DNA from: Methylobacterium terricola
GTDB taxonomy: Bacteria; Pseudomonadota; Alphaproteobacteria; Rhizobiales; Beijerinckiaceae
DNA length: 64,000 nucleotides
Assembly (NCBI RefSeq): GCF_006151805.1
Contig: NZ_VDDA01000014.1
Span: forward strand, 103,284-167,283
Direction of reading: 5' to 3'
In this document: positions 26,401 through 37,385 of the stretch, in pieces
Layout: every line of letters starts with the position of its first letter
How positions within the stretch are numbered: position 1 is the first letter of the stretch
Translations under genes and position numbers: made by a program
Notes under the pieces: generated by a model
What the model was told of the DNA's origin: nothing
The model's database searches: none
What the model saw: only the letters and a program-made list of their open reading frames with translations

Positions 26401-26555
26401 CGGAGCTGCGCCGGCCGCTGGGCGTCGCGATCGTCGGCGGCCTTATGGTGAGCCAGGTGCTCACCCTCTACACCACCCCGGTGATCTACCTCGCCTTCGA
26501 CGCGCTGACGCGCCGGCGCGGGCGGGCCGCCGCCGCCCTCGCGGCGGCGGAGTAA
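23403..26555 (+). CDS. RND multidrug efflux permease, MdtB-like
   Basis: This inner-membrane proton-driven RND pump subunit has 1050 residues, normal length. It opens with MSAPFILRPIATALLTLALI, giving TM1. Twelve membrane segments flank two large periplasmic loops. The GxSLDNLSLMALTIA block and FVVDDAIVMIENIVRHIE in TM4 carry the DD proton-relay pair. The second half repeats GVLYESVIHPLTILSTLPSA and GIVKKNAIMMVDFAL. The chosen ATG lies 11 bases after the adaptor stop and matches the family N-terminus. The frame extends further upstream but overlaps the adaptor gene. It forms a heteromeric pump with the next gene, as in E. coli MdtBC; the substrates are unknown. Confidence 0.93.
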   Translation: MSAPFILRPIATALLTLALILLGVIGYLSLPVSALPAVEFPTIQVTTTYPGASPQVIETSVTAPLEHYLGQIAGLTRMNSTSAAGTSQITLQFDLARPIAVAAQDVQAQINAASGWMPVGLLPGPPTYRLVNPADAPVLILALTSEVLPLHEVSDYAQTEVIQKLSQVPGVGAVTVEGDQTRAVRLGLDPARLAGLGLSLEDVRRAVAAATVNMPKGSLDGPRQAFQVGANDQLLEAQAFRDVVIAYRNGAPVHLRDIGTARDGVENTDLAAWFDGKPAILLDVQRQPGANTLEVVDAIHALLPKLRAALPPSLKIAIVTDRTVSIRSAIADVQFTLVLTVALVVLVVFLFLRKLWATVIPSLALPVSLVATFGAMALLGYSLDNLSLMALTIASGFVVDDAIVMIENIVRHIEAGEAPLPAALKGARQIGFTVVSLTVSLVAVFLPLLLMGGLVGRLFREFAVTLSLAVVISGIVSLTLTPMLCARLLTPEPPDHRPGRFDRWSEAGFEALTRLYMRGVDAVLGHRRTTLAVFALTVAATAWCYAAIPKGFIPEQDTGLLVGTTDAAPDIAFPAMAERQGRIAEILRQDPAVRAVSSFVGAGTVNPTLNTGRLYVEIGPADRRDPAPVVIARLRRAVEGVPGIALHLQAAQDLTIETRAARTQYQYTLQALDGGTLRLWSRRLVAALRDEPALADVASDQQDDGLQLALAIDRKVAARYGITVDALDQILYDAFGQRQIATVYGALTQYRVVLGVDPALKETPDVLDRIYVTPGTSQALTAGDAANGLGAGYRQAGAAVPLSAFVRVERRTAPLSVTHQGLFPAATLSFNVAPGSSLGAALEALRRAESRIGLPDTVTTGLSGAAAEFAASLQSTGILILAAIVTVYIVLGVLYESVIHPLTILSTLPSAGLGALVALNLAGIPFDLIALIGIVLLIGIVKKNAIMMVDFALEAQREHGVSPDAAIREACRLRFRPIMMTTFAALLGALPLALGEGIGAELRRPLGVAIVGGLMVSQVLTLYTTPVIYLAFDALTRRRGRAAAALAAAE

Positions 26556-26559
26556 GGCC

Positions 26560-29500
26560 TTGAACCTCGCCGCCCCCTTCGTCGCGCGGCCGGTCGGCAC
26601 CGCGCTCGTCGCGCTCGGGCTGCTGCTCGTCGGCCTCGTCGCCCTGGCCCGGCTGCCGATCGCCTCGCTGCCCAACGTCGAGCGCCCGACCATCGTGGTC
26701 CAGGCGAGCCTGCCCGGCGCCAGCGCCGACACGGTCGCCACCTCGCTCGCCCAGCCGCTCGAGGACCGCCTCGGCCTGATCGCCGGCCTGACCGAGATGA
26801 GCGCCAACAGCACGGCGGGTGGGACCCAGATCTTCCTGCAATTCGCGCTCTCGAAGAGCATCGACGTGGCGGCCGGCGACGTGCAGGCGGCGATCAACGC
26901 CGCGAGCCCCGACCTGCCGCAGGGCCTGCCGAAGCCGCCGACCTACTATAAGGCCAACCCGTCGAACATCGCCGCGGTCGTGCTGGCGCTGACCTCCGAC
27001 ATCCTGCCGCCGAGCGAGGTCTACGAACTCGCCGACAGCGTCGTCTCGGCCAAGCTCGCGGCCCTGCCGGGCGTCGCCCAGGTCTTCGTCTCGGGGGCCG
27101 AGCGGCGGGCGGTGCGGGTCCGGGTCTCGCCGCGCCTGATGGCGAACATGCAGCTCTCCCTGGAGCAGGTGCGCTCGGCCATCCGCGACGCGAGCCGGAA
27201 CCTGCCGAAAGGCGCGGTGACGCTCGCCGACCAGACCTGGACGCTCGCCGCCGACGACCAGCTGGTGCGGGCCGAGGATTGGGCCGAGGTGATCGTCGCC
27301 TTCCGCGGCGACCGGCCGATCCGCCTCGGCGACGTCGCCGAGGTGGCCGACAGCGTCGCCGACACGCGGACCGCCGGCTGGTTCAACGGCGAGCGCGGCG
27401 TGGTGATCTTCGTCCGCAAGCAGCCAGACGCCAACGTGGTCGAGACGGTGGACGCCGTGAAGGCGGCCCTGCCGGAGATCGCCCGCTGGCTGCCGCCCTC
27501 GCTCAAGGTGCACACGCTCTACGACCGCACGGTGCTGATCCGCGAATCGGTCGACGAGGTCGCCCGCACCATCGCGATCGCGATCGGCCTCGTGATGGTC
27601 GTGGTCGCGCTGTTCCTGCGCCGGCTCACCGCCACCCTGGTGCCGGTGGCGAGCATCCCGGTGGCCCTCGCCCTCACCGTCGCGGCGATGGCCTTGCTCG
27701 GCTATTCCCTCGACAATCTGTCGTTGATGGCGCTCACCATCGCGGTCGGCTTCGTGGTCGACGACGCGGTGATCGTGGTCGAGGCGGTGGTGCGCCTGAT
27801 GGAGGAGGGCCGCTCGGCGACCCAAGCCGCCCTCGAGGCGGCGCGCCGGATGGGGGCCACCATCGTGGCGATCTCGGCCGCGCTCGCGGCGGCCCTGGTT
27901 CCGGTGCTGCTGATGCCCGACGTGGTCGGCCGCTACTTCCGCGAGTTCGGGCTGACGCTCGTCGCCGCCATCGCCGCCTCGGCGCTGGTCTCGCTCACCC
28001 TGGTGCCGATGCTGTGCGCGCGGCTGCCGCGGCCGGGAGGGGGCGAGCGCCCGGCCGCCCCGTCCCGGGCGGCCCGCGCCTACCGGGCGAGCCTCGCCTG
28101 GTGCCTGCGCCGCCCATGGCCCGTCCTCGTCGTCCTGGGGCTGAGTGCCGCGGGCTCGGCCGGGCTCTACGCCGCCCTGCCGAAGGGCTTCATGCCGACG
28201 CAGGATACCGGCATCCTGCAGGTGCGCACGATCACCGACGCGAACGTCTCCTTCACCGCGATGGAGCGGCTGCAGCGCCAGGTTGCCCGGGCGATCCAGC
28301 AGGAGCCGGCGGTGGCGGCGTTGAGTTCCTACATCGGCGGCGGTGCGGTCAGCGTCGGCCAGCTGTATGTCGGTCTCAAGCCTCTGGCGGAGCGGCCCGG
28401 GGTCGAGGAGGTGGTGAACCGGCTGCGCGAGCGCCTCGCCCCCATCGCGGGGGTTCGCACCGTCTTCACGCCGCAGCAGGACCTGAGCGTCGGCGGATCG
28501 GGCGGCGCCGCCCGCTATCAGTACACGCTGGTCGGCCCCGACCCTGACGCCCTCTGGACCGCCTCCGAGGCGATGCGCCGGCGCATGCGGACGATGCCGG
28601 AGATCACCGACATCGTGTCGAGCGCCGAGCGGTCCGGGCTCGAGGCCGGCCTCGTCATCGACCGGCAGCGGGCGGCGCAGTTCGGCGTGACGCAGCGTGC
28701 CATCGACAACACCCTCTACGACGCGTTCGGCCAGCGCCCGGTCGGCATGATCTACCTGCCGTCGAACTACGCCTGGGTGGTACTGGAGGTCGAGCCGGCG
28801 GCGCAGGGCAGCCCGTCCGCGCTGAACGGCCTCTACGTGCCCGGCGCGAGCCCGGACCGGCCGCAGGTGCCGCTCTCCGAAGTGATGCGGCCGAAGCGGG
28901 GCCACGCCGCGATGTGGCTGCGCCACCTCGACGGGATGCCGGGCGTGACGCTCTCGTTCAACACCCGGCCCGGCGTGGTGATCGGCGACGCGCTGGCGGC
29001 GATCCGGGCGGCGGAAGCGGCCTTGCACTTTCCCGACGAGATCAGGACGGGCTTCCGCGGCGAGGCGGCGGAGGCCGGCAAGTCCGCGACGCGCCAGCTG
29101 CTCTTGTTCCTCGGCGCGGTCGCGGCGATCTACGTGGTGCTCGGCGTGCTCTACGAGAGCCTGATCCACCCGCTGACGATCCTCTCGACCCTGCCCTCGG
29201 CGGTGGTCGGCGGCCTGCTCGCGCTCCGCCTCACCGGCACGCCGCTGACGCTGGTGGCGTCGATCGCCTGCGTGCTGCTGGTCGGGATCGTGATGAAGAA
29301 CGCGATCCTGATGGTCGACGTCGCCCTGGTGCTCCAGCGCGAGCAGGGGATGAGCCCCCGCGACGCGATCCTGGATGCGGCGCTCTCCCGCGCCCGGCCG
29401 ATCCTGATGACGACGCTGGTGGCGGCGCTCAGCGCGGTGCCGCTGGCCTTCGGCACCGGGCCGGGGCACGAGCTGCGCCAGCCGCTCGGCATCACGGCTG

Positions 29501-29640
29501 TCGGCGGGCTCCTCGTGTCGCAGCTGCTGACGCTGTACTCGACCCCGGTGGTCTTCGCGGTGCTGGCCGGGCTGGCGCGGCGGCGCGAGGGGGCCGGCCT
29601 CGGCCGCATCGCCGGGCGATCGGCGGCCGTGGGTCGGTAG
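26560..29640 (+). CDS. RND multidrug efflux permease, MdtC-like
   Basis: This is the second RND permease of the operon, 1026 residues. It starts at TTG 26560 (MNLAAPFVARPVGTALVALG), only four bases after the preceding stop, with TAAGG as ribosome site. The family has PFVxRPV at this position, which supports the start. The TM4 relay is FVVDDAVIVVEAVVRLME. YSLDNLSLMALTIA and GVLYESLIHPLTILSTLPSA are shared with the first permease, and the C-terminal half has GIVMKNAILMVDVALVLQ. Two non-identical RND genes after one adaptor is the MdtABC arrangement, where B and C assemble in a 2:1 trimer. The 256 bases after it contain no gene. Confidence 0.93.
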   Translation: MNLAAPFVARPVGTALVALGLLLVGLVALARLPIASLPNVERPTIVVQASLPGASADTVATSLAQPLEDRLGLIAGLTEMSANSTAGGTQIFLQFALSKSIDVAAGDVQAAINAASPDLPQGLPKPPTYYKANPSNIAAVVLALTSDILPPSEVYELADSVVSAKLAALPGVAQVFVSGAERRAVRVRVSPRLMANMQLSLEQVRSAIRDASRNLPKGAVTLADQTWTLAADDQLVRAEDWAEVIVAFRGDRPIRLGDVAEVADSVADTRTAGWFNGERGVVIFVRKQPDANVVETVDAVKAALPEIARWLPPSLKVHTLYDRTVLIRESVDEVARTIAIAIGLVMVVVALFLRRLTATLVPVASIPVALALTVAAMALLGYSLDNLSLMALTIAVGFVVDDAVIVVEAVVRLMEEGRSATQAALEAARRMGATIVAISAALAAALVPVLLMPDVVGRYFREFGLTLVAAIAASALVSLTLVPMLCARLPRPGGGERPAAPSRAARAYRASLAWCLRRPWPVLVVLGLSAAGSAGLYAALPKGFMPTQDTGILQVRTITDANVSFTAMERLQRQVARAIQQEPAVAALSSYIGGGAVSVGQLYVGLKPLAERPGVEEVVNRLRERLAPIAGVRTVFTPQQDLSVGGSGGAARYQYTLVGPDPDALWTASEAMRRRMRTMPEITDIVSSAERSGLEAGLVIDRQRAAQFGVTQRAIDNTLYDAFGQRPVGMIYLPSNYAWVVLEVEPAAQGSPSALNGLYVPGASPDRPQVPLSEVMRPKRGHAAMWLRHLDGMPGVTLSFNTRPGVVIGDALAAIRAAEAALHFPDEIRTGFRGEAAEAGKSATRQLLLFLGAVAAIYVVLGVLYESLIHPLTILSTLPSAVVGGLLALRLTGTPLTLVASIACVLLVGIVMKNAILMVDVALVLQREQGMSPRDAILDAALSRARPILMTTLVAALSAVPLAFGTGPGHELRQPLGITAVGGLLVSQLLTLYSTPVVFAVLAGLARRREGAGLGRIAGRSAAVGR

Positions 29641-29896
29641 AAGACCGGCGCCGGGCCGCGGGGCCGTCGGAGAGCTGCGGAGCGGCGGAGACCGCGCCCG
29701 GGTTGAACATGCCGCAGGGTGCGTCGATGTTGATCCGCATCCCGCGCGAGCGATTTACGTCCGAACCGTCTTGAGGCGCAGGTGCGTACGCCCCAGTTAG
29801 GACGCCGCACCGATCATCCTATTCAGGAAGAGGCGTTCGATACCAGCGCCGATGCATCCCTGCGGCATGGCTTCGTCGTAACTCAGCGGAAATTTC

Positions 29897-32554
<2,658 letters not shown>

Positions 32555-32648
32555 TCGCCCCGGAGGTCCGGCGGCCTCCTCCGACGATCCGTCGCCGAGG
32601 AGGAGGGCGGACGCTCCACCCGCACGGTCCTTGCGCCCGCGCTCCCCC

Positions 32649-33530
32649 TCACCCCCGCCCCGTCATCTCCCCCCGCAGCCAATCCGCCACGATCCGCAGG
32701 TCCGGCCGGTGGCGCAGATGGGCGGCGGTCCAGAGCTGGAGGGCGTGAGGGCCGGCCGTGAAGCCGAGCGGCGCGACGAGATGGCCGGCGGCGATCTCGT
32801 CCTCGACGAGGAGGCGGGGGGCGAGCGCGACACCGAGGCCGCAGGCGGCGGCCTGGATCACCAGGTAGAAATGGCCGAAGCTCTCCTGCGGCGTCGCCGG
32901 GAGGTCCGGGCGCCCGATCGCCCGGGTCCATTCGGCCCAGGCCTCGGGGCGGGTCGCGGTGCCGAGCAGCCGCGCCCGCGCGACGAGTTCGTCCGCGCTC
33001 CCGATCCTCAGGCGCCCGGCATAGGCAGGGTGGCAGACCGGGCCGATCTCCTCGCGGATCAGGGTCTCGGCCACCGCGTCCGGCGGGGCCTTGTACATGT
33101 CGTTGCGGATCGCGAGGCTGATCGCGTCGCGGATGAAGTCGACCTCGCCGTAGCTGATGGTGAGACGCAGCTCGATGCCGGGATGAGTGCGCTTGAACGT
33201 CTCGAGGCGGGGGATCAGCCAGCGCATCATCACGGTCGCCGAGCACGACAGCGTCAGCGGGCCGGGCTGCACCTGCGCCACCGCGGCCTGGATGCGGGCG
33301 AAGCTCTCGGCCAGCTCGGCCGCGAGCCGCGCCCCCTCCGGGGTCGGCACGACGGCGCGGGGCCCGCGCTCGACCAGGGCCACGCCGAACTGGTCCTCGA
33401 GCGCGCGGACCTGCCGGCTCACCGCCCCATGGGTGACGCCGAGCTCGACCGCCGCGGCGCTCATGCTGCCGAGGCGGGCCACCGCCTCGAAGGCCCGCAG
33501 GGCGTTGAGCGGCAGGCGCGGCTTCGACAT
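32649..33530 (-). CDS. LysR-family regulator, GcvA-like, divergent to the RuBisCO-like operon
   Basis: This transcription regulator of 293 residues starts at ATG 33530 (MSKPRLPLNALRAFEAVARL), which has GAGGAG upstream; the frame extends 29 codons earlier without conserved sequence. The helix-turn-helix is SMSAAAVELGVTHGAVSRQVRALED (about residues 22-46, read as two helices). The C-terminal effector domain includes GRPDLPATPQESFGHFYLV. It is transcribed away from the RuBisCO-like gene, sharing a 187-base promoter region that contains a perfect dyad at 33570-33586. This classic arrangement makes it the probable activator of the 33.7-37.1 kb operon and its own repressor. Confidence 0.9.
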   Translation of the reverse strand: MSKPRLPLNALRAFEAVARLGSMSAAAVELGVTHGAVSRQVRALEDQFGVALVERGPRAVVPTPEGARLAAELAESFARIQAAVAQVQPGPLTLSCSATVMMRWLIPRLETFKRTHPGIELRLTISYGEVDFIRDAISLAIRNDMYKAPPDAVAETLIREEIGPVCHPAYAGRLRIGSADELVARARLLGTATRPEAWAEWTRAIGRPDLPATPQESFGHFYLVIQAAACGLGVALAPRLLVEDEIAAGHLVAPLGFTAGPHALQLWTAAHLRHRPDLRIVADWLRGEMTGRG

Positions 33531-33569
33531 GGAGGCTCCTCGGCGAACTCTTCGGGCGGCTCCCCGGTG

Positions 33570-33586
33570 GTGAGAGTTTTTCTCAC
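33570..33586. promoter_or_regulatory. Dyad in the divergent lysR/RuBisCO-like promoter region, likely LysR box
   Basis: GTGAGA and TCTCAC flank GTTTT, a perfect 17-bp interrupted palindrome 40 bases upstream of the lysR start and 132 upstream of the RuBisCO-like gene. LysR recognition sites are interrupted dyads of about this size, with an A/T-rich centre. Binding is inferred from position and symmetry. Confidence 0.55.
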
Positions 33587-33717
33587 AGCTCCCTGCGTCG
33601 AACTCAAGTTCCGGCATCCCCGGCCCTTCGCTAGGCTCGAGCTCCGGTTCCCCGTGGAGTTGCGCGCATGGCCCCCCGTTCCCCCGTTCCGGTCGCGGCC
33701 CGCCGGGGCTCGTGACG

Positions 33718-34980
33718 ATGGCCGTGCCCCCGATCCGGATCGAGGCCGATTACCTCCTCGAGACCGCGAGCGATCCCCGCCGGGTGGCGGAGACCATGGC
33801 GGGCGAGCAGTCGAGCGGCACCTTCGTGCCGGTGCCCGGCGAGACGCCTGAGCTGAAAGCCCGCTCGGCCGCCCGGGTCGAGCGCCTGGACCTCCTCGAC
33901 GAGGCGGTCGATTCCCCATCGCTGCCGACCACCGCCGCGGTCGATCCCGCGCAGCTGCGCCGCGCCCGGGTCACGCTGTCCTGGCCGATCGAGAATCTCG
34001 GCCCCTCGCTGCCGAACCTGCTGGCGACGGTCGCCGGCAACCTGTTCGAGCTGCGCCCGATCACGGGCCTGCGCCTTCTCGACATCCGCCTGCCGCAGGC
34101 CTTCGCCGAGGCCTATCCGGGCCCGCGCTTCGGGATCGGGGGGACGCGCCGCCTTGCCGGGGTGGAGGGGCGTCCGATCATCGGCACCATCATCAAGCCG
34201 AGCGTCGGCTTCGGGCCGGACGAGACCGCCGCCCTGGTGCGGAATCTGTGCGAGGGCGGGATCGACTTCATCAAGGACGACGAGTTGCAGGCCGATGGGC
34301 CGCATTGCCCGTTCGACGCCCGCGCCCGCGCGGTGATGCGGGTCGTCAACGAGCACGCCGAGCGCACCGGCAAGAAGGTGATGGTCGCCTTCAACCTCAC
34401 CGGCGAGATCGACCAGATGCGCCGGCGCCACGACCTGGTGCGCGATCTCGGCGGCACCTGCGTGATGGCGAGCCTCAATTCGGTCGGCCTCGTCGGCATG
34501 ATCGAGCTGGCGCGCATGAGCGAGTTGCCGATCCACGCCCACCGCAACGGCTGGGGGTATCTCACCCGCCACCCGCTGCTCGGCTGGTCCTACGTCGCCT
34601 GGCAGAAGATCTGGCGGTTGGCCGGCGCCGACCACATGCACGTCAACGGCCTCGACAACAAGTTCTCGGAGGACGACGACAGCGTCGTCGCCTCGGCCCG
34701 CACCTGCCTCACCCCGCTGTTCCCGGGCAAGCCGTGCCTCGCCATGCCGGTCTTCTCCTCCGGCCAGACCGTGCGGCAGGCCCCCGGCACCTACGCGGCG
34801 CTCGGCTCGACCGACCTCATCGTCACGGCGGGCGGCGGCATCGTCGCCCATCCGGGCGGCCCGGGCGAGGGCGTGGCGGCGCTGCGCCAGGCCTGGGAGG
34901 CGGCCGTCGCCGGCATTCCCCTGCCCGCGCACGCCCGCTCCCACCCGGCGCTCGCCCAGGCGCTCGAGGGGGCGGCGTGA
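33718..34980 (+). CDS. RuBisCO-like protein (type IV; 3-oxo-isoapionate-4-phosphate-type candidate)
   Basis: This RuBisCO large-subunit superfamily enzyme has 420 residues and does not form part of a carbon-fixation operon. Catalytic-region motifs are TIIKPSVGFG (near residue 156, Lys175 equivalent), GIDFIKDDE (near 182, carbamylated Lys plus Asp/Glu metal ligands), IHAHRNGWG (near 271), GLDNKFSEDDD (loop 6 Lys position) and TAGGGIVAHPGG (phosphate site). All key lysines are kept, unlike some RLPs. A DUF1537 acid-sugar kinase is translationally coupled downstream; this pairing is known from D-apionate degradation (OiaX/OiaT with OiaK). It is thus probably a decarboxylase or transcarboxylase/hydrolase of a phosphorylated 3-oxo sugar acid. 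GTG 33712 is an alternative start. Confidence 0.85.
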   Translation: MAVPPIRIEADYLLETASDPRRVAETMAGEQSSGTFVPVPGETPELKARSAARVERLDLLDEAVDSPSLPTTAAVDPAQLRRARVTLSWPIENLGPSLPNLLATVAGNLFELRPITGLRLLDIRLPQAFAEAYPGPRFGIGGTRRLAGVEGRPIIGTIIKPSVGFGPDETAALVRNLCEGGIDFIKDDELQADGPHCPFDARARAVMRVVNEHAERTGKKVMVAFNLTGEIDQMRRRHDLVRDLGGTCVMASLNSVGLVGMIELARMSELPIHAHRNGWGYLTRHPLLGWSYVAWQKIWRLAGADHMHVNGLDNKFSEDDDSVVASARTCLTPLFPGKPCLAMPVFSSGQTVRQAPGTYAALGSTDLIVTAGGGIVAHPGGPGEGVAALRQAWEAAVAGIPLPAHARSHPALAQALEGAA

Positions 34981-36350
34981 CACGCCCGCTCCCGGACGGC
35001 CCCCTCGTCGCCTTCTACGGCGACGACTTCACCGGCTCCTCGGCGGCGATGGAGGTGCTGGCCTTCGCCGGGCTCGAGACCGTGCTGTTCCTCACGTCCC
35101 CGAGCCCGGAGCGCCTCGCGGCCTTCGCCGGGGCGCGGGCGATCGGCATCGCCGGGGTGGCGCGCTCGCAGCCGCCGGCCTGGATGGACCGGGAACTGCC
35201 CGGGCCGTTCCGGCTGCTCGCCTCGCTCGGGTCTCGGATCGCGCATTACAAGGCCTGCTCGACCTTCGATTCGGCGCCGCATGTCGGCTCGATCGGCCGG
35301 GCGGTCGAGATCGGCCGCGGAATCTTTCCCGGCGACTGGACCCCGATGGTCGTCGCCGATCCGGGGATGGGACGCTACCAGAGCTTCGGCCACCTGTTCG
35401 CGATGGCCGACGGCAGAGGCTACCGCCTCGACCGCCACCCGACCATGGCCCGCCACCCGGTCACGCCGATGGACGAGGCCGATCTCGGCTGCCACCTCGC
35501 CCGCCAGACCGCCCTGCCGGTCGACCTCGTCGATTTCGTCGCGATGAAGCGGGGGGAGGGGGACGCCGCGCTCGACCGCGCGCGGAAGGCGGGCGCGGCG
35601 ATCGTCTCCCTCGACGTGCTCGATGCCGAGACCCTGGCCGAGGCCGGGCGGCTGATCTGGGAGCGGGGCGGTTCTCACGTCTTCGCCGTCGGGTCGCAGG
35701 GGGTCGAGGCCGCCCTGGTCGCGTATTGGCGGGCCGCCGGCCTCATACCCGCCGAGGCGCCGGCCGCGCGCTGCGCGCCGGTGGAGCGGATCGCGGTCGT
35801 CTCCGGCTCGGTCTCGCCGGCGACCGCCGGCCAGATCGCCCACGCCCTGGAGCACGGCTTTGCCGGCATCCGGCTCGATGCGCGGCGGGTGGTCGATCCG
35901 GATGCCTTCGCGCGCGAGATCGACCGCGCGGTGGGAGAAGCCCGCGCTGCGTTGGGCGAGGGCCGCGACCCGCTGATCTACAGCGCCGCCGGTCCCGACG
36001 ACCCGGCCGTCGCATCCTTGCGCGAGGCGGTGGCGGGGGTCGGTCTCGATCCGGGGACGGCGAGCGACCGGCTCGGGGCCGGGCTCGGGCGGGCGCTGCG
36101 GGAGATCGTGCTGTCGGCGGGCCTGACCCGGGCGGTGATCGCCGGCGGCGACACCTCGGGCCACGCCGCGCTGCAACTCGGGATCGACGCGCTCTCGGCG
36201 GTGGCGCCCCTCGATCCGGGCTCGCCGCTCTGCCGCGCCCACGGCCCCGACACGGCCCTCGACGGGCTCGAGCTCGCGCTCAAGGGCGGCCAGGTCGGGC
36301 GGCCCGATTTCTTCCTGGCCGTCAAGCAGGGCGGCCGCGCCCGACCGTGA
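34977..36350 (+). CDS. Four-carbon acid sugar kinase family (DUF1537) protein
   Basis: This ATP-dependent kinase for acid sugars or 3-oxo acids has 457 residues. The N-terminal substrate domain starts FYGDDFTGSSAAMEVLAFAG (from residue 13). The C-terminal nucleotide-binding part has AVVSGSVSPATAGQI and IAGGDTSGHAAL (near 389), followed by LALKGGQVGRPDFF. The GTG start overlaps the stop of the RuBisCO-like gene (GTGA), so they are translationally coupled and probably act on consecutive intermediates: the kinase supplies the phosphorylated substrate. Known members phosphorylate 3-oxo-tetronate, threonate/erythronate or 3-oxo-isoapionate; the RLP neighbour favours the last type. Substrate remains inferred. 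Confidence 0.88.
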   Translation: MTRPLPDGPLVAFYGDDFTGSSAAMEVLAFAGLETVLFLTSPSPERLAAFAGARAIGIAGVARSQPPAWMDRELPGPFRLLASLGSRIAHYKACSTFDSAPHVGSIGRAVEIGRGIFPGDWTPMVVADPGMGRYQSFGHLFAMADGRGYRLDRHPTMARHPVTPMDEADLGCHLARQTALPVDLVDFVAMKRGEGDAALDRARKAGAAIVSLDVLDAETLAEAGRLIWERGGSHVFAVGSQGVEAALVAYWRAAGLIPAEAPAARCAPVERIAVVSGSVSPATAGQIAHALEHGFAGIRLDARRVVDPDAFAREIDRAVGEARAALGEGRDPLIYSAAGPDDPAVASLREAVAGVGLDPGTASDRLGAGLGRALREIVLSAGLTRAVIAGGDTSGHAALQLGIDALSAVAPLDPGSPLCRAHGPDTALDGLELALKGGQVGRPDFFLAVKQGGRARP

Positions 36351-36363
36351 GGAGACCGGCACC

Positions 36364-37125
36364 ATGCAGAGGCTGAGCGGCAAGGTCGCCCTCGTCACCG
36401 GGGCGGCGCGGGGCATCGGATCCGCCATCGCCTCCGCCTTCGTGCGCGAGGGCGCCCGTGTCGTCGTCGCCGACGTGAACGGGACCGGTGCCGCAGAGAC
36501 CGCCGCGGCTTTGGGCGAGGCGGCGATGCCGCTGACCGTCGACGTCGCGGACCCGGATTCCGTCGCCGCCCTGATGGCGGCGATCCTCGCCGCGCATGGC
36601 CGGGTCGACATCCTGGTCAACAATGCCGGGATCGGTGCCGCCACGCCGTTCCTGGAAACGAGCCTCGCCGACTGGAACCGCATCCTCGGCGTGAACCTCA
36701 CCGGCGCCTTCATGGTGGCGCAGGCCTGCGCCCGCGAGATGGTGCGGGTCGGCGGCGGCAAGATCATCAACATCGCCTCGCTGTCGGGCCAGCGCGGCGG
36801 CAACGGCCGGGCGGCCTACGGCTCGGCCAAGGCCGGGCTCGAACTGCTCACCAAGGTGATGGCGGTGGAGCTTGCCCCGCACAACATCAACGTCAACAAC
36901 ATCGCACCGGGCGCGATCGAGACCGAGATCGCCAAGGCGATGCACGACCGGGCGACCCGCGCGGCCTACGCCGCCCGCATCCCGATGACCCGCTACGGCA
37001 CCCCGGAGGAAATCGCCGACGCCGCGGTGTTCCTGTGCTCGGACGAGGCCCGCTACATCCACGGCCACACCCTCAACGTCGATGGCGGATTCCGCGAGGC
37101 CGGCCTGATGGTCAAGGGCGATTGA
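36364..37125 (+). CDS. Short-chain dehydrogenase/reductase, third gene of the RuBisCO-like operon
   Basis: This NAD(P)-dependent SDR has 253 residues. The cofactor motif TGAARGIG is at residues 12-19, NNAG near 89, the catalytic Ser in IASLSGQRGG, the Tyr/Lys pair in AAYGSAKAG (Y about 152, K about 156), and the family C-terminus LNVDGGF. An Asp at the end of the second strand (VVVADVNG) suggests NAD rather than NADP. It starts 13 bases after the kinase stop with GAGGAGACC upstream, so it is in the same operon. It is likely the oxidation step that produces the 3-oxo acid used by the kinase and RuBisCO-like protein. Confidence 0.9.
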   Translation: MQRLSGKVALVTGAARGIGSAIASAFVREGARVVVADVNGTGAAETAAALGEAAMPLTVDVADPDSVAALMAAILAAHGRVDILVNNAGIGAATPFLETSLADWNRILGVNLTGAFMVAQACAREMVRVGGGKIINIASLSGQRGGNGRAAYGSAKAGLELLTKVMAVELAPHNINVNNIAPGAIETEIAKAMHDRATRAAYAARIPMTRYGTPEEIADAAVFLCSDEARYIHGHTLNVDGGFREAGLMVKGD

Positions 37126-37385
37126 CCCCTGCCCGTCGAGCGGGAGCGCGACCGACCTTGCCGCGCCGCGCCCACCTCGGTGCCGACGCCGATCTCCGAC
37201 ATGCCGGCGACCGGAACGCCGTGACTCGACCCTGACGGGTCGGCGGCGACGAGACCGTCGCGCCGGTTCTCTCGGGCTCGTCCGGGACGGGGAGAGCGGC
37301 TTGCGAGAGATCGCGGACGTGCCGGCACCGTCCCGTGTCCGCGTACCGCAAGCCCGACGCCCGGTGCGTCCCAGCGGGCGCCTGC

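Noticed and set aside
26461..29469. 1002-codon open frame on the minus strand
   Set aside because: It mirrors the second RND permease, has compositionally biased sequence and no recognisable domain.
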